NCBI GenBank assembly: GCA_016342745.1
Contig: JAEINT010000011.1
Location: 1 to 64,000, forward strand
DNA from: Labilibaculum sp.
GTDB taxonomy: Bacteria > Bacteroidota > Bacteroidia > Bacteroidales > Marinifilaceae
Direction of reading: 5' to 3'
Length of the DNA stretch: 64,000 nt
Part shown: positions 59,952 through 64,000 of the stretch, piece after piece
Numbering within the stretch: position 1 is the first letter of the stretch
Layout of the letters: the number at the start of each line of letters is the position of its first letter
Position numbers and translations under genes: made by a program
The notes under the pieces: model-generated
Told to the model about the DNA's origin: nothing
Database searches by the model: none
The model's input: the letters and a program-made list of their open reading frames with translations, nothing else

Positions 59952-60605
59952 ATGGATACAATTAAAGTAATATTGGTTGACGATCATAAGATTTTTAGAG
60001 ATGGGTTTCGTTTATTATTGCAGAGTTTTCCATACGTTGAAGTTGTCGATGAAGCATCAAATGGTTTAGAGCTATTGAAAGTCTTGGAAACAAAAGTTCC
60101 CGATATTATTTTTATGGATATAAACATGCCTAAACTGGATGGCGTAGAAGCAAGTAAAAGATCATTACAGGCTTATCCAGAGTTAAAAATAATTGCCTTA
60201 ACAACCTTTCTTGATGATGATTACTTGGAGCAAATGCTAATGGCTGGCGTTGAGGGTTACATGCTTAAGAGTGCTGATTTAGAGGAGTTTGAAAAGGCTA
60301 TTTTAAAAGTATACAGTGGAGGTAATTATTTTTCAGATGAAATTGTTTCTCTTCTTTCAGATAGATTGAGCATATTACGAAAACGGAAGGTGAAACAGCA
60401 AGAATTACCTGAGTTAACAGATAGAGAAAAAGAAGTTCTAGAATTAATTTGCAAAGGTTTTGGTAATAAACAAATAGCAGAACAAACCTTCTTGAGTCCC
60501 AAAACCATTGAGAAACACAAGAGTAGCTTGTTTCAAAAGACCGGAACCTATAACACGGTAAATTTGGTGATATATACTTTCAAACATCAGCTCGTAAAGT
60601 TCTAG
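59952..60605 (+). CDS. NarL/LuxR-family response regulator
   Basis: This 217-residue protein has a receiver domain with acidic pocket Asp10-Asp11 and phospho-acceptor Asp56 (FMDINMPKLDG). A LuxR-type helix-turn-helix follows (about 150-210: LTDREKEVLELICKGFGNKQ then SPKTIEKHKS). It is paired with the HisKA_3 kinase. Its likely DNA site is the AAGTAGGGATT motif found before the stress-protein operon and nhaA, the transcription units on either side. Confidence 0.95.
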   Translation: MDTIKVILVDDHKIFRDGFRLLLQSFPYVEVVDEASNGLELLKVLETKVPDIIFMDINMPKLDGVEASKRSLQAYPELKIIALTTFLDDDYLEQMLMAGVEGYMLKSADLEEFEKAILKVYSGGNYFSDEIVSLLSDRLSILRKRKVKQQELPELTDREKEVLELICKGFGNKQIAEQTFLSPKTIEKHKSSLFQKTGTYNTVNLVIYTFKHQLVKF

Positions 60606-60666
60606 TTTGTCTGTTTCACATCTACTGACTAAAATAACAGCACTTTAATGCAAGTATCATCTTTCA

Positions 60667-60683
60667 AAGTAGGGATTTCCCCC
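60667..60683. promoter_or_regulatory. Shared GC-rich motif, copy 2 (nhaA)
   Basis: AAGTAGGGATTTCCCCC matches copy 1 at 15 of 17 positions. It lies about 44 bp before a predicted start set by TATTTTTG at 60707-60714 (with CTTG 20 bp upstream). The offset from copy 1 relative to the start is about 23 bp, two helical turns. Confidence 0.6.
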
Positions 60684-60798
60684 TTGTTAGCATGTTTTCG
60701 CAATATTATTTTTGTGAAGTAATCTTCAAAGATAATTTGATAAAGTAGTTTGTATTTCAGACCTTCTTGGTTGATTCGTTTACATAGAAAATTAAGAT

Positions 60799-62124
60799 AT
60801 GGTACGTTTTTTTAAGCAAAATAGAATATTTGATAGAATAAAGGATCCTTTGGTAGAATTTGTACGACTGGAAGCCTTTGGAGGCATTGTTTTAATGTTG
60901 TTTACTATTCTATCCTTGGTATTAGCCAATTCAGTAATTAGTGAGTCGTTCCTAGCCTATTGGGAACAATATATGGGATTCAAATTTGGTAGTTGGGAAT
61001 TAAATAAGAGCTTTTTGCATTGGATCAATGATGGCTTAATGGCAATATTCTTTTTTGTGGTAGGATTAGAAATTAAAAGGGAATTACTTACTGGGGGCTT
61101 ATCATCGATTAAAAAAGCCAGTTTGCCAATTTTTGGAGCCATTGGAGGTATGTTGGTACCTGCTTTAATTTATGTTGTTTTTAATCAAACGGGATCAGGT
61201 ACGCATGGTTGGGGAGTTCCCATGGCTACAGATATCGCATTTGCCCTAGGAATCTTGATTCTTTTAGGAAAACGTATTCCGCTATCCTTAAAACTATTGT
61301 TAACCTCAATAGCAATTGTGGATGATATTGGAGCTGTACTTGTTATTGCACTATACTATACAAATGAAATTGATTGGATTTACCTCATTTATGGTGGTGG
61401 AATTTATATCCTATTGTGGAGTTTAAACCTTTTAAAAGTAAGAAGTATTCCAATATTTTTAGCTTTAGGTGTTTTGCTTTGGTACGTGCTTTTAAAGTCG
61501 GGAGTTCATGCTACTCTAGCTGGGATCTTGTTAGCATTTACGATACCTGCAAGAGCTAGCCGTAATGTTGTTGAATTTATAAGATCCAATACTGTTTTAT
61601 TAAAACAATTGGTCAGCACACCTAGACAGGAAAAGCTTACCAACAAAGAAAAGCATATCCAGGCCTCGGTTAGTGCTATTGAAGGAAACTGTATTGAAGT
61701 AATTTCACCATTACAAAGACTTGAGCATTCTCTCCATCCTTGGGTAGCGTATCTTATAGTACCTTTGTTTGCTTTTGCCAATGCAGGAGTTTTGGTAAGT
61801 AGCGATTTAATAAGTCATATCTTTGACCCGATTTCAGTAGGGATTATTCTAGGTTTATTCATTGGGAAACCATTAGGAATCTTTTTATTCTCCTATATCG
61901 GTGTTTATTTTGGATTTGCTCAAAAACCATCAGAAATTTGTTGGTCGCAAATTATTGGAATTGGTTTTCTGGGAGGAATTGGATTCACAATGTCATTCTT
62001 TGTCTCTCAACTTGCCTTTACTGATCCTTCTGTTTTAAGCTTAGCTAAGATAGCAGTTCTAGTCGCATCAATAGGATCAGGAGTAGTAGGATTTGCAATT
62101 TTAAAATTGTTTTGTCGTAAATAA
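60799..62124 (+). CDS. nhaA: Na(+)/H(+) antiporter NhaA
   Basis: This 441-residue inner-membrane antiporter expels sodium in exchange for protons. The ion-binding aspartates are Asp175 and Asp176 in IVDDIGAV, and Asp145 lies in ATDIAFALG, equivalent to Asp163, Asp164 and Asp133 of E. coli NhaA. About twelve helices are present, with the usual long loop near 275-305. The gene is monocistronic and followed by a hairpin. Its presence suits a saline habitat. Confidence 0.96.
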   Translation: MVRFFKQNRIFDRIKDPLVEFVRLEAFGGIVLMLFTILSLVLANSVISESFLAYWEQYMGFKFGSWELNKSFLHWINDGLMAIFFFVVGLEIKRELLTGGLSSIKKASLPIFGAIGGMLVPALIYVVFNQTGSGTHGWGVPMATDIAFALGILILLGKRIPLSLKLLLTSIAIVDDIGAVLVIALYYTNEIDWIYLIYGGGIYILLWSLNLLKVRSIPIFLALGVLLWYVLLKSGVHATLAGILLAFTIPARASRNVVEFIRSNTVLLKQLVSTPRQEKLTNKEKHIQASVSAIEGNCIEVISPLQRLEHSLHPWVAYLIVPLFAFANAGVLVSSDLISHIFDPISVGIILGLFIGKPLGIFLFSYIGVYFGFAQKPSEICWSQIIGIGFLGGIGFTMSFFVSQLAFTDPSVLSLAKIAVLVASIGSGVVGFAILKLFCRK

Positions 62125-62159
62125 GCGTAATGCATATTTTTCATAGATTAGTTTTTTTT

Positions 62160-62189
62160 GAAGGCTGGAATGTATGTTCCAGCTTTCTT
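62160..62189 (+). terminator. nhaA terminator
   Basis: GGCTGGAA and TTCCAGCT pair around tgtatg, followed by TTCTTG, with a run of eight T residues also just before the stem. Confidence 0.6.
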
Positions 62190-62321
62190 GCATTTATAAA
62201 GTCTGTTATTATTCATAAATATTAATTTTTTTTAATATTCAGATTGACTTGTATTTCAGATAGTTTAGTCCTGTGATGCCTATGGTTAAAGACGTGTAGT
62301 GATATTTTTCTTTCTAAATAA

Positions 62322-62352
62322 TTTGGAGGGAAAGAAAAAATACCCATCTTTG
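62322..62352 (+). promoter_or_regulatory. Promoter of tRNA-Leu
   Basis: TTTG at 62322-62325, exactly 19 bp, then CATCTTTG at 62345-62352 (one mismatch in TAnnTTTG). The tRNA begins 20 bp later. Confidence 0.7.
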
Positions 62353-62371
62353 CATCGCAATCAACAATAAC

Positions 62372-62453
62372 GCGGATGTGGCGTAATTGGTAGCCGCGCT
62401 AGACTTAGGATCTAGTGCCGAGAGGCGTGGGGGTTCGAGTCCCTTCATCCGCA
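62372..62453 (+). tRNA. tRNA-Leu (anticodon UAG)
   Basis: The acceptor stem GCGGATG/CATCCGC is perfect. The anticodon stem GCTAGA/TCTAGT holds the loop CTTAGGA, giving anticodon TAG, which reads CUN leucine codons. The long variable arm (TGCCGAGAGGCGT) marks a class II tRNA, and the T-arm has GGTTCGAGTCC. The CCA end is not encoded. Confidence 0.97.
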
Positions 62454-62772
62454 CAAAAAGATCGATACGAAAGTGTCGATCTTTTTTTATTCTATAGAAT
62501 ATTTAACTTCTGATTTTCGACACATAAACAGGTCCGATAACCTTCGAAAACAATTGATAAAACACATTCCTTTTCTATGTTTTAACTACATATCAATTTG
62601 AATAAAAGATGTAACTCTAAAGATATTCGTCATGAGAAAGATGTGTCATTGACCACAAACTCGACTGTAGAAATGTAAAGCTGAATTTATTACTTACGTT
62701 AGTTTGTGTTTTATGCAAGGCATCTGTCTAGAGATGATAAGCTAATAATTTCTTTGTATCTTCTTTTTATAA
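62454..62772. other. 319-bp gap after tRNA-Leu
   Basis: The first 35 bases are the tRNA terminator. The rest is AT-rich without a recognised gene. TTTCTTTG at about 62749 (one mismatch to TAnnTTTG) may be the -7 box of the following gene. Confidence 0.45.
62455..62488 (+). terminator. tRNA-Leu terminator
   Basis: AAAAAGATCGA and TCGATCTTTTT pair around tacgaaagtg, followed by a T-run. The stem is nearly identical to that at 55174-55205. Confidence 0.9.
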
Positions 62773-63729
62773 ATGATATTTATGAGAGAGAGGAAAAGAT
62801 TAGACGAATTATTAGGGATTGAGCATCCTATTTTAATGGCTCCAATGTTTTTAATTAGCAATAGTAAAATGGTAATTGCAGCATTAGAAAGTGGTTGTAC
62901 AGCCGCTTTTCCCGCATTAAACTACCGTACCAATCAAGAGCTTCGAAAAGCAATTTTAGAGATAAGAGAAGCATGCAATAAGCCATTTGGTGTTAATTTA
63001 ATTGTTAATAAGTCTAACCTGAAATACAAATCACAGCTAAAAGTATTGCTCGATTTAGAGGTGGATTATATTATTACTTCTCTTGGAAATCCGAGGGATG
63101 TGATTAATGCCTGCAAACCGAAAGGAATAAAAGTGTTTTGCGATGTAACAGATGCAAAATATGCTAAGAAAGTAGAATTGCTTGGCGCAGATGCTTTAAT
63201 AGCTGTCAATTCGGAAGCTGGTGGGCATTGTGGTGCTTTGTCGGCAAATGATATAATTCATCAATTGCTAAAGGAAACTTCATTGCCAATTATTTCTGCT
63301 GGAGGAGTTGCTAGCAAAAAAGACATTAATAAGATGCTAGAGTGGGGAGCTGCTGGTGTTTCAATTGGAAGCATATTTATTGCCACTAATGAATCTGATG
63401 TTTCCCTAGAATACAAAAATGCTGTAGTTCAGTATGGAAGCAAAGATATTGTAAAATCAACTAAACTAACTGGCTCTGCACTTACCGTAATTAACACTCC
63501 ATTTGTTCAAAAAATAGGAACAAAACCTAATTTTTTGGAATGGTTAATAAACCACAGTCCAGTTCTTAAAAAATATGCTAAGTTGTTTCTTGCTTGGCGT
63601 GGAATAAATAAGGTGAAAAAATCAGCTTTTAAAGCAAGTTATAAGAGTGTTTGGTGTGCTGGCCCAAGCATTGAATTTGTGAATAGCATTCGCTCCGTAA
63701 AAGAGATAATTAGAGATCTGATTGACTAA
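62773..63729 (+). CDS. Nitronate monooxygenase/FabK-like flavoprotein
   Basis: This 318-residue TIM-barrel FMN protein of the NPD family has IEHPILMAPM at the N terminus, the flavin/active-site NSEAGGHCGAL (about 147-157), and the phosphate-binding ISAGGVASKKD and GVSIGSIF. Family members oxidise alkyl nitronates or act as the enoyl-ACP reductase FabK. The His of AGGHxG fits either. A basic C-terminal extension of about 60 residues is unusual. ATG at 62773 or three codons later. Its stop codon overlaps that of the next, convergent gene. Confidence 0.87.
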   Translation: MIFMRERKRLDELLGIEHPILMAPMFLISNSKMVIAALESGCTAAFPALNYRTNQELRKAILEIREACNKPFGVNLIVNKSNLKYKSQLKVLLDLEVDYIITSLGNPRDVINACKPKGIKVFCDVTDAKYAKKVELLGADALIAVNSEAGGHCGALSANDIIHQLLKETSLPIISAGGVASKKDINKMLEWGAAGVSIGSIFIATNESDVSLEYKNAVVQYGSKDIVKSTKLTGSALTVINTPFVQKIGTKPNFLEWLINHSPVLKKYAKLFLAWRGINKVKKSAFKASYKSVWCAGPSIEFVNSIRSVKEIIRDLID

Positions 63730-64000
63730 ATCATTTTAATTTGCTTTACAAAGCCTCTCCAATTCATCCAATTTTGTTCTGCCGCATCATCCGCGATTCT
63801 AATTAGTCGTTCCTGAAAATCTTTTCGAATTCTATTTTCATCAATATAAGCGATCGCTTCAGAAAAAGATTTCAGCATGCTTTTGTAAAATGATTCTTGC
63901 TTAACGAATTTATGCGATGTATAGGTTTGTGCTATTTCAATATGATAAAGCATTACATCAGCAATCAAATTTGGCTCTACACCTAGTTTTTTAAAATGTC
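63726..64000 (-). CDS. Uncharacterised protein, 5' end beyond the window
   Basis: The frame is open from its TAG stop at 63726-63728 to the window edge with no certain start, giving at least 91 codons. The sequence is helical, rich in Glu, Lys and Tyr (YTSHKFVKQESFYKSMLKSF then YIDENRIRKDFQERLIRIAD), and was not recognised. It converges on the NPD gene with stop codons overlapping by two bases. Confidence 0.6.
   Translation of the reverse strand, partial: HFKKLGVEPNLIADVMLYHIEIAQTYTSHKFVKQESFYKSMLKSFSEAIAYIDENRIRKDFQERLIRIADDAAEQNWMNWRGFVKQIKMI

Overview
The window looks like chromosomal DNA of an AT-rich, facultatively or strictly anaerobic member of the Bacteroidota, most likely a marine Bacteroidales/Marinilabiliales relative. 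The evidence is recurrent Bacteroidota-type promoters (TTTG about 19 bp upstream of TAnnTTTG), pyruvate formate-lyase with a formate channel, a second glycyl-radical enzyme, FucP-type sugar transport, the NagB/PIG-L fusion typical of Bacteroidota, an NhaA antiporter and many genes without clear Shine-Dalgarno sites. The genus is inference. No phage, insertion sequence, CRISPR array or rRNA was seen. The only RNA gene found is a tRNA-Leu(UAG).

Layout. 1-4.1 kb: a 7-bp tandem array, then focA, pflA and pflB on the minus strand (mixed-acid fermentation). 4.4-9.1 kb: a lipoprotein esterase, an HxlR regulator, a VOC protein, a ferredoxin-nitroreductase with an iron-sulfur flavoprotein, and a small membrane protein. 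9.2-14.3 kb: a damage-response cassette with a LexA-like self-cleaving XRE/S24 repressor diverging from dinB and a short dnaE; three 9-bp direct repeats lie in the shared 73-bp gap. 14.4-24.7 kb: mostly housekeeping (pyrD, a SpoU methyltransferase, ttcA), a transglutaminase-like exported protein, small hypotheticals, an FKBP and a Cache-PAS-CBS-DUF294 signalling protein. 25.0-27.3 kb: YjjW and YjjI, a glycyl-radical pair of unknown substrate.

27.7-37.9 kb: an amino-sugar cluster with a ROK regulator, nucleotidyltransferase, phosphohexomutase, FucP/NagP-like transporter, NahK-like kinase, a NagB/PIG-L fusion with an altered deaminase active site, a CBM9-like protein and a ROK kinase. 38.2-41.9 kb: a possible PD-(D/E)XK/DUF559-like protein, a leucine-rich-repeat protein and class III fructose bisphosphatase.

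42.4-53.1 kb is the most striking part: nine tightly packed plus-strand genes behind one good promoter, combining NAD salvage (NrtR-like Nudix regulator, pncB, nicotinamidase-like hydrolase, glutamine-dependent nadE), ADP-ribose hydrolysis (NUDT9-type Nudix), a vWA/PP2C/kinase phospho-signalling triad, and a methyltransferase fused to what look like degenerate Nudix domains. I read it as a NAD(+) replenishment operon with its own kinase/phosphatase switch.

53.2-64 kb: mnmE, small hypotheticals, a VTT membrane protein, two universal-stress proteins, a NarL-type two-component system, nhaA, tRNA-Leu, a nitronate monooxygenase-like protein and a gene cut by the window end. A near-identical 17-bp GC-rich motif precedes both the stress-protein operon and nhaA, which flank the two-component system, so it may be the response regulator's site.
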